Shown: positions 9,003-18,745, numbered from the stretch's first letter. The stretch is 64,000 nucleotides of DNA from Planctomycetaceae bacterium (GCA_021732785.1 JAKFUG010000006.1:124001-188000); one strand, 5' to 3'. Notes: generated by a model not told the origin, from the sequence alone. Numbers and translations are program-made.

Positions 9003-10102
9003 CGGCTTTTCAGCAAGCTGGCCAACGCGAAGGCCGTTCCAAACGCGGGAGAATTCGTATCGAGTTCATGACTGGTCGCTTTGGTAGATGGCAAAGCCCA
9101 GACTTTAATCGGGACGGGGAGTGCGGTCCGAACCACAGCCGCGCTCAACTTCAATGCGGCGCCCCCTCCCATTAACACCACCGACTTTGGCGTCTGCCCC
9201 GGAAGATGTTGGAGAAATGCCCAGGTGCGATGCAATTCATCCGTAATATGATTCAGATACGGTGCCGAAAGTTCCGCCAGGACGGCCGACATATCATTTG
9301 CTTCGGCGCAGCTTTCCGTGCGACAGAAGCCGTACGCGGCCAGGAGTTGCCGGCATTGTTCGGCTTCGAGATCGAGCGGACGCATCATCGCCGTTGTCAG
9401 AGATCGCAGCTCGCAATCGCGAAGGATGCGTGTGTAAAACGGCCGGCCATCCACGACGACGGCGAGCGTCATCGCGCTGTCGCCCCAATCGATGACGGCG
9501 ACCGGTTCGGCAACGGCGGAACCGTTGACGGCCCGCGCCATGGCGAACGGCAAACCATCGAGCACACGGCAATCGAGTCCACAGCGCCACAGCACCGCGG
9601 ACAGCTTTTCCGCGAACGATTCTTCGATTCCCAGCAAAGCGTAGTTGCGATGGCCTTGCGAAGACGCGTCCAGTTGTGTGGACCAGGCTTCCGTCACCCA
9701 ATTTCCCACGGCGGTATCGGGCTCGTCTTGAAACGCGACCTGCAGGTCTTGCGAGGAAGTCGGCTCGTCTGCCGTTTCCTGCATTTCAAAAGTGCGGAAG
9801 GACATCAACTTCATCGACAGGGTGCATGCCGCGGGCAGGGGCCACCAGCGATTGCGCGATGACCACGCGCGACTCAATGTCTGCTCGATCTCCGCCAGCC
9901 AGAGGTCGGGATTGGACACCACCGGCGGATTGGCATGGGGGACCACTCGGCACACGCGCGGCCGGACCGCTCCACCACTCGACTCCAATTGCACGATCTT
10001 GATCGATTGGCTGCCGATATCGACACCCACGACCGTTCTCGCCGCCGATAAACGTCGGCGCGGAAGCAAGCTGCGACGGGAGGTGGACATGGCACTCGTC
10101 AT
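8999..10102 (-). CDS. pilM: PilM-like actin-fold assembly ATPase
   Basis: 367 aa. The actin-like nucleotide-binding signatures are present: phosphate-1 VGVDIGSQSIKIVQL near residue 25, phosphate-2 AVIDWGDSAMTLAVV near 205, and the adenosine motif VVLMGGGAAL near 310. It is cytoplasmic and would bind the PilN N-terminal peptide to connect the ATPase ring to the membrane platform. An internal ATG at 10090 is an equally plausible start. The stop overlaps pilN by 4 nt, supporting coupled expression. Confidence 0.88.
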   Translation of the reverse strand: MTSAMSTSRRSLLPRRRLSAARTVVGVDIGSQSIKIVQLESSGGAVRPRVCRVVPHANPPVVSNPDLWLAEIEQTLSRAWSSRNRWWPLPAACTLSMKLMSFRTFEMQETADEPTSSQDLQVAFQDEPDTAVGNWVTEAWSTQLDASSQGHRNYALLGIEESFAEKLSAVLWRCGLDCRVLDGLPFAMARAVNGSAVAEPVAVIDWGDSAMTLAVVVDGRPFYTRILRDCELRSLTTAMMRPLDLEAEQCRQLLAAYGFCRTESCAEANDMSAVLAELSAPYLNHITDELHRTWAFLQHLPGQTPKSVVLMGGGAALKLSAAVVRTALPVPIKVWALPSTKATSHELDTNSPAFGTAFALASLLKSR

Positions 10103-10114
10103 CGTCGACCGATC

Positions 10115-10375
10115 TCAAGGGAGCTTGCGGTCGAGCGTGATCTTTTCGAGGCGCTCCAGGCGACCGTCCATCGTTTTCAGCGTGGCGGCAATCTCTTTCA
10201 AAATGGTCTCCGATCGTTCGGAACCGGCCTGAAATGCCGCACGCGGCGTTGTCTCCCGGACTTCGGCCTGCAAGAGCGGTTGGCCGCTCCCCAGTTGTGC
10301 CAGGCCGTAACCGAGAATGATCCCGCACAGAATCATCATCGAACGAGACGTCGAACCGGTAGTGGCTTGCGTCAT
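10115..10375 (-). CDS. Small single-pass membrane protein in the secretion operon
   Basis: 86 aa with AGAGGTGATT upstream of the ATG. A hydrophobic segment (SMMILCGIILGYGLAQL, ~12-28) is followed by a basic/acidic helical region (ILKEIAATLKTMDGRLERLE) likely to form a short coiled coil. I do not recognise a family. Its place between pilM and gspF with 12- and 24-nt gaps argues for an accessory role in the machine. Confidence 0.7.
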   Translation of the reverse strand: MTQATTGSTSRSMMILCGIILGYGLAQLGSGQPLLQAEVRETTPRAAFQAGSERSETILKEIAATLKTMDGRLERLEKITLDRKLP

Positions 10376-10399
10376 GATGGAATCACCTCTTCAGTCAAC

Positions 10400-11545
10400 T
10401 CATTGCCCGGCAGCGGTTACATCCAGCAAGGGCAACATCACACTCAACACCACTCCGCCGACCACCACACCCATCAGCACAATCACGGCGGGTTCAATGA
10501 TTTTCATGGACGACTTGATGAACTGTTCGCCCTCTTCTTCGTAGTATTGTCCGATGAGCTGCAGCACACTCCCAAGCTGACCGTTGCGTTCGGCGGTCTG
10601 CACCATCTGTGCGGCACCGGGGGGAACAAATTCCGACCGGGCGACTTCCGTGCTCATGCCGCGCCCGTTGGTGACTTCGCGGTCGAGAGCGTCAAACAAT
10701 TGAAGGAATAGTCCGTTTCGAATCGCTCCCCGGCAAAGTCGAATGGATTCCAGCAAGGGCACACCGCTTTCGATCAGTGAGCCGAGCAATCGGAAGGATC
10801 GACCAGTCAGCAGCGAACGTGTCGCGCTGCGCAAGACCGGTGCGTGCAGGACGAAATGATCGAAGTATCGTCGCCAGGTATCGGTGCGACTGAATTGAAA
10901 CAGTCCAATCGCTACAACCGCTACAATCGCTACCAACCAGTGCGCTTGCGCTCGCATCAAACTCGCGGAATCCAGCAGCAATTGGGTGAACGGCGGCGCG
11001 GGTCGTCCCAGATTCTGAAAGACTTTCGAAAATTGCGGCAGCACAAAGAAGACGAGAGCACTGACGATCAGGACGGCAACTGCCGACAGCACCAGCGGAT
11101 ACGCGACGATGGACACGATCGCATTCCGCATGCGAATTTCGTTCTTTAGCAGCTCGCACTGGCGCTGCAGCACGGCCGTCAGCGTGCCCGAAGCCTCCGC
11201 AGACGCAATACTGGCAACGTACACTTCGCCGAAAGTCGCGGCATGTTTCCGCAATGCCAAAGAGGCCGATGTCCCGCTGTTCACATCCGTGGAGACGGCC
11301 ATGAGGATCGGCTTGAGTCCCGGATGGCGGCATTCCTGCGCGATACTGCTGATGGCCGCCGCGAGGTCGACCCCCGATTGGCACATGATCGACAACTGCG
11401 TGGTGATCACCAGCAGATCGGACTTGGAAACAGAAACGCGGCCTCCCAATGTTGGGGACTGCTTAACCGCCTGGTCACTACGAGGGCGTAACGCCGCGCT
11501 CGGTTTGAGCTCATTCCGCGGATTCATGAGCGAAGCGGTCGCCAT
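10400..11545 (-). CDS. gspF: GspF/PilC-type polytopic platform protein
   Basis: 381 aa with AGGAAA upstream of the ATG. It carries the two tandem GspF cytoplasmic domains (~50-170 beginning SKSDLLVITTQLSIMCQSG, and ~240-350 beginning TGRSFRLLGSLIESGVPLLE) and three membrane regions (about 140-172, 205-222 and 350-375). This protein is the inner-membrane rotor or adaptor turned by the GspE ATPase to add or extract pilin subunits. The N-terminal ~45 residues are unusually basic and variable. Confidence 0.93.
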   Translation of the reverse strand: MATASLMNPRNELKPSAALRPRSDQAVKQSPTLGGRVSVSKSDLLVITTQLSIMCQSGVDLAAAISSIAQECRHPGLKPILMAVSTDVNSGTSASLALRKHAATFGEVYVASIASAEASGTLTAVLQRQCELLKNEIRMRNAIVSIVAYPLVLSAVAVLIVSALVFFVLPQFSKVFQNLGRPAPPFTQLLLDSASLMRAQAHWLVAIVAVVAIGLFQFSRTDTWRRYFDHFVLHAPVLRSATRSLLTGRSFRLLGSLIESGVPLLESIRLCRGAIRNGLFLQLFDALDREVTNGRGMSTEVARSEFVPPGAAQMVQTAERNGQLGSVLQLIGQYYEEEGEQFIKSSMKIIEPAVIVLMGVVVGGVVLSVMLPLLDVTAAGQ

Positions 11546-11579
11546 TTCGATTTCCTAACGACAGAGCAGTCTCAGCGGC

Positions 11580-13352
11580 TTACTCGAAGAGCGCCACGCG
11601 CAACACTTCATCCAGGCTGGTGCGGCCTTCTTCCGCACAGCGCAGCCCGGCATCCAGCAGCGTGGCCCCACCATCACGACGGACGCAATCGCGCAGTTTT
11701 TCGAGGTCGGCCTGGGCGGAGATCAAGCCGCGCATTTCTTTCGTTGCCGTCAGAACTTCGTAAATCCCGACGCGTCCCTTGTAACCCGAATCGAAGCAGG
11801 CGTCGCAGCCTTCGCCGCGGGCAAACTGCCGACGATGGTCACCCTGGTAATGCAGCGTCTGCAGCATGTCTTCGGGGGGATAGTACGTGGTGCGACAGAC
11901 CGGACAGATCGTCCGCACGAGCCGTTGTGCGATCACCCCGACGAGCGCCGCGGCGATTTTATAGGACGCCACGCCCATATCCATCAGCCGGGTAATGGCA
12001 CTGGCGCTATCGTTCGTGTGGAGTGTGCTCAGGACGAGATGCCCGGTCAGTGCCGCCTGAATGGCCACCTCGGCGGTTTCGGCATCGCGGATTTCCCCGA
12101 TCATGATGATGTCGGGATCCTGACGCAGAATGGACCGCAGCACACTCGCAAACGTGAGCGAACGATTGCTCGCAGCCTGGACCTGGTTGATCAACTCCAA
12201 TTGGTATTCGACCGGGTCTTCGACGGTGACGATATTGCGGGCTTCAGACTTCACGAGTTCGATGGCGGAATACAGCGTGGTGGTTTTGCCGCTGCCCGTT
12301 GGTCCGGTGACCAGCACGAGTCCGTACGGTTTTGCGAGCATATTTTTGATGGAGGAAAGCTGCTGGTGCGGCATTCCGAGAGAATCGAGATTGAACGTGA
12401 CGTTGGCGCGGTCCAGCACGCGCATCACGCATTTCTCGCCCTGCACGGTGGGCAGCGTCGAGCAACGCAAATCGATCTCGCGACGCTCGACGACAACGTG
12501 GATGCGTCCGTCCTGTGGAATTCGCTGTTCGGCGATATCCATTTTCGCCATCACTTTGATGCGCGAAACCAGAGCCGCATGAAATTCGCGACGCGGCCGC
12601 AAAACTTCGCGCAGTTCTCCATCGACGCGAAACCGGACTGCCGTATGTTTCGGGCCCGGTTCGATATGGATGTCGCTCGCTCGCTGTCGCGCGGCATGCA
12701 CAATGATGTAGTTGACAAGGCTGATGACGGGACTTTCATCGGCCTGCGACTGAGCATCTTGCAGGTCGAGGTGGACCGCATCGGGGGAGAGTTCGACCGC
12801 ATCCGCACTTAAGTCGGCGGTCACGTTATCGACTCGGAAATCGACCTCGTAACAGCGCGGCAGCAGCCCTTCAATGGCCGATCGCATCGCCAGCACGGGC
12901 CGAATCCGCATGCGGGTGACGCGTTCCAGTTCGTCGAGATGCAGCAGATTCTGCGGCTCGGCCATCGCAACCGTGAGCACGCCGCGCACACGAAAGAGAG
13001 CCAGGGCGCACAGTCCTTCGGCTTTATTGCGCGGGACCGCTTTAACGGCTGCCGGGTCCACCAACCCTTGTCGCAAGTGGATAAACGGGACCCGTAACTG
13101 TTGGGCGATAAACGGCAGCAGGTCTTTCTCTTCGACCAGTCCCAATTGCACAAACGTTTCACCCAGCCTTCGCCCTTTGGACTGCGAATCGGCGAGCGCG
13201 GTTTCCAACTCGGCTTCGGTAATGAGGCCGGACGAGACCAACCGGTCACCGAGCCGTCCGTACGTACCGGAACCCGTCTGCTCGGTGAGACTGAGCAGGC
13301 TCGCGGGAAGTTCTCCGGCGAAGGAGACGGGCACGGCGGTAAGCGCGGTCAT
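11580..13352 (-). CDS. gspE: GspE/PilB-type secretion ATPase
   Basis: 590 aa, GGAG 9 nt before the ATG. An N-terminal MshEN/GspE_N region (~30-200) precedes the RecA-like ATPase: Walker A GPTGSGKTTTLYS near 350, the Asp box VEDPVEYQL, Walker B DPDIIMIGEIRD and the His box TGHLVLSTLHTNDS. A zinc-binding tetracysteine follows, CPVC near 484 and CDAC near 517, as in assembly rather than retraction ATPases. MshEN-type regions can bind c-di-GMP, which would fit the HD-GYP gene nearby; I did not verify the binding motif. The start overlaps the STAS stop (ATGA). Confidence 0.95.
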   Translation of the reverse strand: MTALTAVPVSFAGELPASLLSLTEQTGSGTYGRLGDRLVSSGLITEAELETALADSQSKGRRLGETFVQLGLVEEKDLLPFIAQQLRVPFIHLRQGLVDPAAVKAVPRNKAEGLCALALFRVRGVLTVAMAEPQNLLHLDELERVTRMRIRPVLAMRSAIEGLLPRCYEVDFRVDNVTADLSADAVELSPDAVHLDLQDAQSQADESPVISLVNYIIVHAARQRASDIHIEPGPKHTAVRFRVDGELREVLRPRREFHAALVSRIKVMAKMDIAEQRIPQDGRIHVVVERREIDLRCSTLPTVQGEKCVMRVLDRANVTFNLDSLGMPHQQLSSIKNMLAKPYGLVLVTGPTGSGKTTTLYSAIELVKSEARNIVTVEDPVEYQLELINQVQAASNRSLTFASVLRSILRQDPDIIMIGEIRDAETAEVAIQAALTGHLVLSTLHTNDSASAITRLMDMGVASYKIAAALVGVIAQRLVRTICPVCRTTYYPPEDMLQTLHYQGDHRRQFARGEGCDACFDSGYKGRVGIYEVLTATKEMRGLISAQADLEKLRDCVRRDGGATLLDAGLRCAEEGRTSLDEVLRVALFE

Positions 13353-13684
13353 CGGGTAAAGCTCCGCACGGCGGTGCGCACGTCGTCAAAATGCTCGAAC
13401 CGCTCGCCGACTCCGGTCACGTTGAGGATGTCACGGCAGAGCGGGTTCGATGCCGCAATCTGCATCTGCCCGCCTCGTTCGGCGCACCGTTCCGCAGAAC
13501 TGAGGAGCCATTCCAGTCCCTGACTATCGAACAGGGGAATTTCCGCCAGACTCAACACAATTCGTGGAGGCGATTCGCGCAGGCACTCTTCGAAGTAACG
13601 GTTCAACTCCGGCAAGTTCGGCTCCGTAACGGCCTCTTTGCCGGTGATGATTTGCACGGCACCTTGCTGAACGACGCTAAACAT
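13349..13684 (-). CDS. STAS-domain anti-anti-sigma-factor-like protein
   Basis: 111 aa. The ATG at 13684 overlaps the kinase stop as TGATG, with GGGAG 7 nt upstream; the GTG one codon earlier is possible. The fold pattern is STAS: beta strands, then LFDSQGLEWLLSSAERC, with Ser54 in the DSQG loop at the position phosphorylated in SpoIIAA-type proteins. It sits between a histidine kinase and the secretion ATPase, so it may act as a partner-switch input to the machine. No cognate serine kinase is adjacent. Confidence 0.85.
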   Translation of the reverse strand: MFSVVQQGAVQIITGKEAVTEPNLPELNRYFEECLRESPPRIVLSLAEIPLFDSQGLEWLLSSAERCAERGGQMQIAASNPLCRDILNVTGVGERFEHFDDVRTAVRSFTR

Positions 13685-15138
13685 CACCGCGCTCCCGAGT
13701 CAGGAATGGGAAGTGTGACCGTAAAGGTTGTCCCCTTGTTCAATTCGCTTTCCAGCGTCAAGAGCCCGCCGTGCGACTGCACCACTTCCTGCGTAAACGT
13801 CAGGCCCAGACCGTTTCCATGGATATCGCGGACACGAGAGTCGCTGCTGCGGAAGAATTTCTCGAAGACGCGTGCCTGCTCGTCCTTCGCGATCCCAATC
13901 CCGGAATCGGCGACGGAAAACTCGAGGCCTTGTCCGCGGTATTGCACGTCGAAGCGGACCGTTCCACCGGAAGGCGTATACTTGGCGGCATTCCCCAGCA
14001 AGTTCACCATTGCCGACTCGAACTTGTCTTTGTCGAGTCGCAAAGCGGGGAACTTGGGCGGCAGCTTGACGTCGAACGTAATCTGCTTCTGATCCATTTG
14101 CGGGCGAACATGTTCCACAACGTCGTGCAGCAGCCGTTCCAGATCGGTTTCGCGCAGGTCGAAGACCAGCGAGCCCGATTCAATCTGGCTCACGTTCAGC
14201 ATTTCGTCGACAAACCGTGCCAACCGAGTCGCTTCCGCATTGATGATGTTGCAGAATTCCTTTTGCTTTTCGACATCGATGCCATCGTGAATCGCCAGCG
14301 TTTCGGCGTACGCCTTGATGTTCGCCAGCGGCGTACGCAATTCATGGGTGGCCAGAGAAACGAAGCTGTGACGAGATTCTTCGACCAGGGCCTGCTGCGT
14401 CACATCGCGAATCGACCACACGACGCGCGCTTCACCGGACTCCGGATCGACGGTGAGATACCGCGCGATGCGCAGCACTCCGCCGCGGATTTCGGACGTG
14501 CGACGCAATTCAAAAACGGCGCTGGCACTATTCGCAAAGAGGGCGGCCAGAACGGTATCCGCATTATGCGCTTCCTGCACTCGCAGCAGCGGCAACAGAT
14601 TCTTGCCGGTCAGTTCCTCGGCAGTATCGCTGCTCACGAGCACGCTGAGGGCCCGATTGGCGTAAAGAATTCGTCCGCCGACTTCCGTCAGGGCGATTCC
14701 TTCCGACAGCGCTTGAAGAATCGTTGCCGCGCGATGATCCCGGCGGCTGGCGAGCGATGCCGACAGCCGTTGTTCCAATGCCGACAGGGCATCCTGCGTG
14801 GCGAGCCGTTCCAGCAGGGCATTCCAACCGGCAATGGCGGGTTCGTTCCCGTTGAGCGATTCGAAGCGGACACGTTCATCGCCCGGATGGGACGAGACGC
14901 GCAGCAGTTGTTGTTCGATGGCCGCGTGGAAGCGGACCGACTGATTGAGCACAATCGCGCCGACACCCAGGACCGCGAGCGGGATGATGGCCGCCAACGG
15001 AACGAAATCGGCGATGCGGGCGTGATCGATCAGCAGCGTCGTGATGACCAGCGAAAGAAATAGCCCCGCCAGCCCAAACGCAAGATAGGAAGTGACGAGT
15101 CGCCTTGTGAGCGAAAGGGGCGTTGCCCGGGTGCTCAT
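13684..15138 (-). CDS. Membrane sensor histidine kinase with PAS domain
   Basis: 484 aa from the ATG at 15138 with GGAGGAGA upstream; an in-frame start further upstream lacks support. Two membrane helices (~13-35 and ~43-62), a linker, a PAS domain (~140-240), then HisKA with H-box SLATHELRTPLANIK (His near 264) and HATPase_c with N-box VNLLGNAAKYTPSGG, G1 DSGIG and G2 GNGLGLTF. All catalytic motifs are intact. The likely partner is the response regulator immediately upstream in the operon. There is almost no periplasmic loop, so sensing is probably intramembrane or cytoplasmic. Confidence 0.93.
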   Translation of the reverse strand: MSTRATPLSLTRRLVTSYLAFGLAGLFLSLVITTLLIDHARIADFVPLAAIIPLAVLGVGAIVLNQSVRFHAAIEQQLLRVSSHPGDERVRFESLNGNEPAIAGWNALLERLATQDALSALEQRLSASLASRRDHRAATILQALSEGIALTEVGGRILYANRALSVLVSSDTAEELTGKNLLPLLRVQEAHNADTVLAALFANSASAVFELRRTSEIRGGVLRIARYLTVDPESGEARVVWSIRDVTQQALVEESRHSFVSLATHELRTPLANIKAYAETLAIHDGIDVEKQKEFCNIINAEATRLARFVDEMLNVSQIESGSLVFDLRETDLERLLHDVVEHVRPQMDQKQITFDVKLPPKFPALRLDKDKFESAMVNLLGNAAKYTPSGGTVRFDVQYRGQGLEFSVADSGIGIAKDEQARVFEKFFRSSDSRVRDIHGNGLGLTFTQEVVQSHGGLLTLESELNKGTTFTVTLPIPDSGAR

Positions 15139-15236
15139 GGTGCTCTCCTCCCCATGCCAAAGCTGCAATCCCGCGGGCTGCGGGTGGGCTCGTTTTCGGT
15201 TTTGCCGACAGCAACACGCTGATGAAGCATCGACAT

Positions 15237-15665
15237 TCACACAACTTCTTGACGGGCTTCCGCCCGACTGCCAAGTGCCGGATGAAGCCCATCTTTGAGT
15301 TGCAGTACGAACGTCACGATCGCCTGCGGGCTGACAGGCTTGAAAAAGAGGTAGCGGATATCACATTCAACCACGAGATTGGCGGCATCGGCCTCCATGC
15401 CTTTCGCCGAACACAAAACGATGGGCATTAACTTGCGACCCAGAACCTCACGGACATAGTGGCACAACTCGGCCCCATCCATGACGGGCATCTGGTAATC
15501 CGTGATCATCAGGTCGAACTCGCGCTCTTCCAGTTGCTCGATGGCTTCTTCACCGTGGAAGGCAACTCGCGTGCTAAAGCCTGCCCGCTCCAGGTTGAAG
15601 CGCAGCACCTGCGACATCGCTCGATTGTCTTCCACGATCAGAATGTTGAACCGATCGTTCGACAT
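15237..15665 (-). CDS. Stand-alone CheY-like response regulator
   Basis: 142 aa, a single receiver domain with no output domain. The acidic pair is E12/D13, the phosphoacceptor is D56 in MITDYQMP, the switch Ser is in LCSAKG and the conserved Lys is in FFKPVS. It is followed after 98 nt by the histidine kinase, so the two probably form a two-component pair acting by protein contact rather than transcription. The last ~15 residues are charged and variable. Confidence 0.93.
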   Translation of the reverse strand: MSNDRFNILIVEDNRAMSQVLRFNLERAGFSTRVAFHGEEAIEQLEEREFDLMITDYQMPVMDGAELCHYVREVLGRKLMPIVLCSAKGMEADAANLVVECDIRYLFFKPVSPQAIVTFVLQLKDGLHPALGSRAEARQEVV

Positions 15666-15735
15666 GATAGGGCACTATGAAGTGATCAACCTGAGCCGGG
15701 GTTTCGAGAACGGTATCATCAATCGAAGGGATCAA

Positions 15736-16152
15736 TTACCAGCCGATCGATGACGTATCATTCACGCGGAATTCGCCGGTGGTTGCGTTGTAGGCCCAGC
15801 CAAAGGCACCGGCTTCAATCGTCGTAATGGGAGATTGTGTGGATGCCACCACGGAGGCGTTCTGATTGGTGCCGACCTGGGCGGTAGGAAACGGGCCGCT
15901 CAGCATCGGGGCCAAGGCCGTGGCAATGGTGGCCGCGCTCGGGTAGTTCCCGTTCTGCGATTTGTACATTTCCAGGGCATCGCGGACGACGGCAAGGGAT
16001 TGCTTCGTGCCGTTGCTGCGTGCGGTCGACGCCGTGTTCACCATTTTGGGAGCCGCGACGGCCGCCAGAATGCCGATGACGAGGACGACGATGGCCAATT
16101 CCACGAGCGTGAAGCCGCGGCGTTGGCGAGTCTTGAGGCTGAGAACTTGCAT
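15736..16152 (-). CDS. Major pseudopilin / type IV pilin-like protein (copy 1)
   Basis: 138 aa. The ATG at 16152 has GGAG 8 nt upstream and gives a 12-residue basic leader ending RQRR, followed by the prepilin site G|FTLVELAIVVLVIGIL with Glu5 of the mature protein intact. The hydrophobic helix leads into a short globular domain ending in a C-terminal Trp. A paralogue at 43200-43622 is gap-free against it over the mature 126 residues, about 86 identical by hand count. Position at the head of the machine operon suggests the main filament subunit. Confidence 0.92.
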   Translation of the reverse strand: MQVLSLKTRQRRGFTLVELAIVVLVIGILAAVAAPKMVNTASTARSNGTKQSLAVVRDALEMYKSQNGNYPSAATIATALAPMLSGPFPTAQVGTNQNASVVASTQSPITTIEAGAFGWAYNATTGEFRVNDTSSIGW

Positions 16153-16536
16153 GATTCTGTCTCCATTGATAACGAGTGACCAATCGAGGCACCCCGGCCG
16201 CACTTTGCATCGCCGCGCGTTCCCGACACAAAAACCTAGTTCCGATTCAACAACACGCAAGTTGGAATTTCGGAACATCGCCGATTCTTCGTCTGCCGAG
16301 GGAGAACGGGGACTCTTCCAATCCCCTCGCGGGTTGTTCCCAGTACAAACGTTGCCCGGCGATCGATCTCTCGCTGCGGTTGTAACGGTTGCGCTGGTTT
16401 GAGGGTTTTCTTCAACCGCGGCTGCTCTTCGATTTCACTAGGTCCCACCGAAACCGCGTTATGTAGACGTTTCATGACCTAGCGTTAAGCATCGTTCGCT
16501 GTGTCGTTGTCGCACAGACGATGCTGGACAGATGCC
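16153..16536. promoter_or_regulatory. Divergent 384-bp intergenic region
   Basis: This space separates the minus-strand pilin gene from the plus-strand HD-GYP gene, so promoters for both secretion transcription units should lie here. I see no coding potential, no strong palindrome and no confident -10/-35 pair. Confidence 0.45.
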
Positions 16537-18201
16537 ATGAACTGCTCCGAACTCACCGCCATCGCTCCCGCCCCGCCCGCCGTATCGGCGGCAAACGCTC
16601 CCTTGTTGACGGTGTTGTCATCAACATTCGGTAGTCCCTTTCAGCTTTGGGACGAGACACGCCCTCTGCCCGCGGAGAATATCGCGGCCGTGGAACAGGC
16701 GCGACGTCATGGTTCCGCCACTCATTCGGTCGCTGGCGAACGCGTGCAGATTTGGATTGAGTTACCGGGACGGCGGAACCATCGCCCCCTGGCAGTGGGA
16801 ACGGTGACCAGTCGCGATCCGCAAATGCTCGACTTGTTAGTACAAGCCGCCCGCAAGCTGATCGCTCAGGACCGAACACTTTCGGAACGATCGGCCGATG
16901 TCGAATCGTGCCTGGAATCTTTGACTTATGGGCTGGAAGAGCAGACATGGCTGCGGTCGTTAACCAGCCATCTCACGCTGTGCTCCCTCCGCCATACCTG
17001 GCATGACGCAGCGCGAGCGATCCTTCCGACATTGCGCTCCCTGGTTCGTGCCGACTCATTAATCGTCGTCGTGGATGCTGGTAGCACCAATGCCATACAG
17101 ACAGATCCGTTGAAAGCCATAGAACTGGAGTTCCTGTGTGACGGACAACCCGTCGTCGACAACTCGTACTGGCAAAAATGGTCGGAAACGCGGGCCGCGA
17201 AAAATGACCGCGAACCGGTGGTGCAAAATGGTCCGGTTGTTGACGCGGACCTGCAAGGCCATCGCGTCCATGCCCTCTGCGCCATTCCCATCATTCATCA
17301 TGATCATCACTTTGGGTGGATCATCGCCGTTAAGCGACTGTTGACCGATGCGGAAGGGGTTTGGAAGCGGTCGTCCCGCTTAAGTGAAGAAGAATTCGGC
17401 ACCATCGAGGCGGGCTTGATCGAAGCCGCGGCTTCCATGCTGGCGACCCATCGCAGCAATGTGGATCTGCTCCAGGACCGTGAAAACCTCACTGTGGGCA
17501 TTATTCGTGCCATGGGCCATGCGATCGATGCCCGCGATCCTTACACACGGGGTCATAGCGAACGCGTCGGCCGTTATGGACGACTGCTCGCCCGGACGAT
17601 CGGTCTTTCGTGTGTCGACTGCGACCGCTTGTATCTCTCGGGCCTGCTCCATGATGTCGGCAAGATCGGTATCCCGGATACCGTCTTGCAAAAGCCCGGC
17701 AAGTTGACCGACGAAGAATTTGCGATCATCAAGCAACACCCCGAGATCGGTGCCCGCATTGTCAGCACATTGCCGCAGTTAGCCAATCTGTTACCGGGGA
17801 TTCTTCATCACCACGAGAACATCGATGGCACCGGTTATCCACACGGGTTGGTGGGCGAGTCGATACCACTCATGGGGCGGATTCTGGCGGTCGCCGATGC
17901 TTATGACGCCATGACCAGCGATCGTCCTTATCGAAAAGGGATGCCGCGCGAACGCGCTGCGGAAATCTTATCGACGAATGCCGGAACTCAATGGGACGAG
18001 CCATTGGTCAAAGCCTTCCTCGCCATCCCCGTCGAACAACTGATTCTCGATGCCTTTGAGAGAGCCGACGGCTGGCACACCGACGAAGCCTCCCTGCACG
18101 GTGGCACAGCCGCCCTGTTTGGCAGTGACGAGTCCGCCATCATGAAGCATATCAGTCGCGACAATCTCCCACCGGTGGAAGGTGATTCTGTCCTTCCGTG
18201 A
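16537..18201 (+). CDS. GAF-like / HD-GYP c-di-GMP phosphodiesterase
   Basis: 554 aa from the ATG at 16537; a GTG at 16501 is an alternative and neither has a strong ribosome-binding site. The N-terminal ~330 residues include a GAF-like region (~150-310). The HD-GYP domain is complete: HSERVGRYGRLLA, the HD pair in LHDVGKIGIPD near 371, and the GYP motif HHENIDGTGYP near 425, followed by DAYDAMTSDRPYRK. It should hydrolyse c-di-GMP. It heads the minor pseudopilin operon, suggesting c-di-GMP control of the secretion machine. Confidence 0.93.
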   Translation: MNCSELTAIAPAPPAVSAANAPLLTVLSSTFGSPFQLWDETRPLPAENIAAVEQARRHGSATHSVAGERVQIWIELPGRRNHRPLAVGTVTSRDPQMLDLLVQAARKLIAQDRTLSERSADVESCLESLTYGLEEQTWLRSLTSHLTLCSLRHTWHDAARAILPTLRSLVRADSLIVVVDAGSTNAIQTDPLKAIELEFLCDGQPVVDNSYWQKWSETRAAKNDREPVVQNGPVVDADLQGHRVHALCAIPIIHHDHHFGWIIAVKRLLTDAEGVWKRSSRLSEEEFGTIEAGLIEAAASMLATHRSNVDLLQDRENLTVGIIRAMGHAIDARDPYTRGHSERVGRYGRLLARTIGLSCVDCDRLYLSGLLHDVGKIGIPDTVLQKPGKLTDEEFAIIKQHPEIGARIVSTLPQLANLLPGILHHHENIDGTGYPHGLVGESIPLMGRILAVADAYDAMTSDRPYRKGMPRERAAEILSTNAGTQWDEPLVKAFLAIPVEQLILDAFERADGWHTDEASLHGGTAALFGSDESAIMKHISRDNLPPVEGDSVLP

Positions 18202-18211
18202 TCGAACACAA

Positions 18212-18745
18212 ATGCTTTTTGACCCGCTCTCGCCGAGAACCTGGAACGCGCCACGCTTCTGCACGACGCGGCGGATGCGCCGTGGCTTCACTCTGATTGA
18301 TCTCACGCTGACGGTCCTCATTCTGGGAATCGTGGCGGCGGCAGCGGCTCCGCGATTCTCCGGGGCCATGCTCTATTACCAGGTCGATGCGGCCACCCGG
18401 CGCATTGAAGCCGACATCAATTACGTTCGCTCGTATGCCCGGTTCACCAATCAATCGTGCAGTTTGACGTTTTCCGCCACAGCGCCGACCTACACCACGA
18501 CAGGAGTGCTCCATACCAACAATTCAGCGCGCGTCTATGACGTTGACCTGGCGGCACTCGGCTACCCGGTCACAGTGCAGGCCAATCTCGACGGCGGTCG
18601 CAGTGTCACATTCAATTCGAGCGGCAACCCGCAAGTCGGCTCGCCACTGGTCGGGCTGACAGCGGGAACGATCACGATCACCAGCGGAGTCCAAACGCGA
18701 ACGGTGACCATCGACGCGGTGACGGGAAAGGCGCGACGATCATGA
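18212..18745 (+). CDS. Minor pseudopilin, GspH-like
   Basis: 177 aa from the ATG at 18212; alternatives are GTG 18182 (inside the HD-GYP gene) and ATG 18275. The prepilin site is RRMRRG|FTLIDLTLTVLILG, with Asp instead of Glu at mature position 5, a substitution that can affect pairing with neighbouring subunits. The globular part is beta-rich, as in the GspH/FimT family. The stop overlaps the next gene's start (ATGA), so it is co-translated with the J-like pseudopilin. Confidence 0.85.
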   Translation: MLFDPLSPRTWNAPRFCTTRRMRRGFTLIDLTLTVLILGIVAAAAAPRFSGAMLYYQVDAATRRIEADINYVRSYARFTNQSCSLTFSATAPTYTTTGVLHTNNSARVYDVDLAALGYPVTVQANLDGGRSVTFNSSGNPQVGSPLVGLTAGTITITSGVQTRTVTIDAVTGKARRS

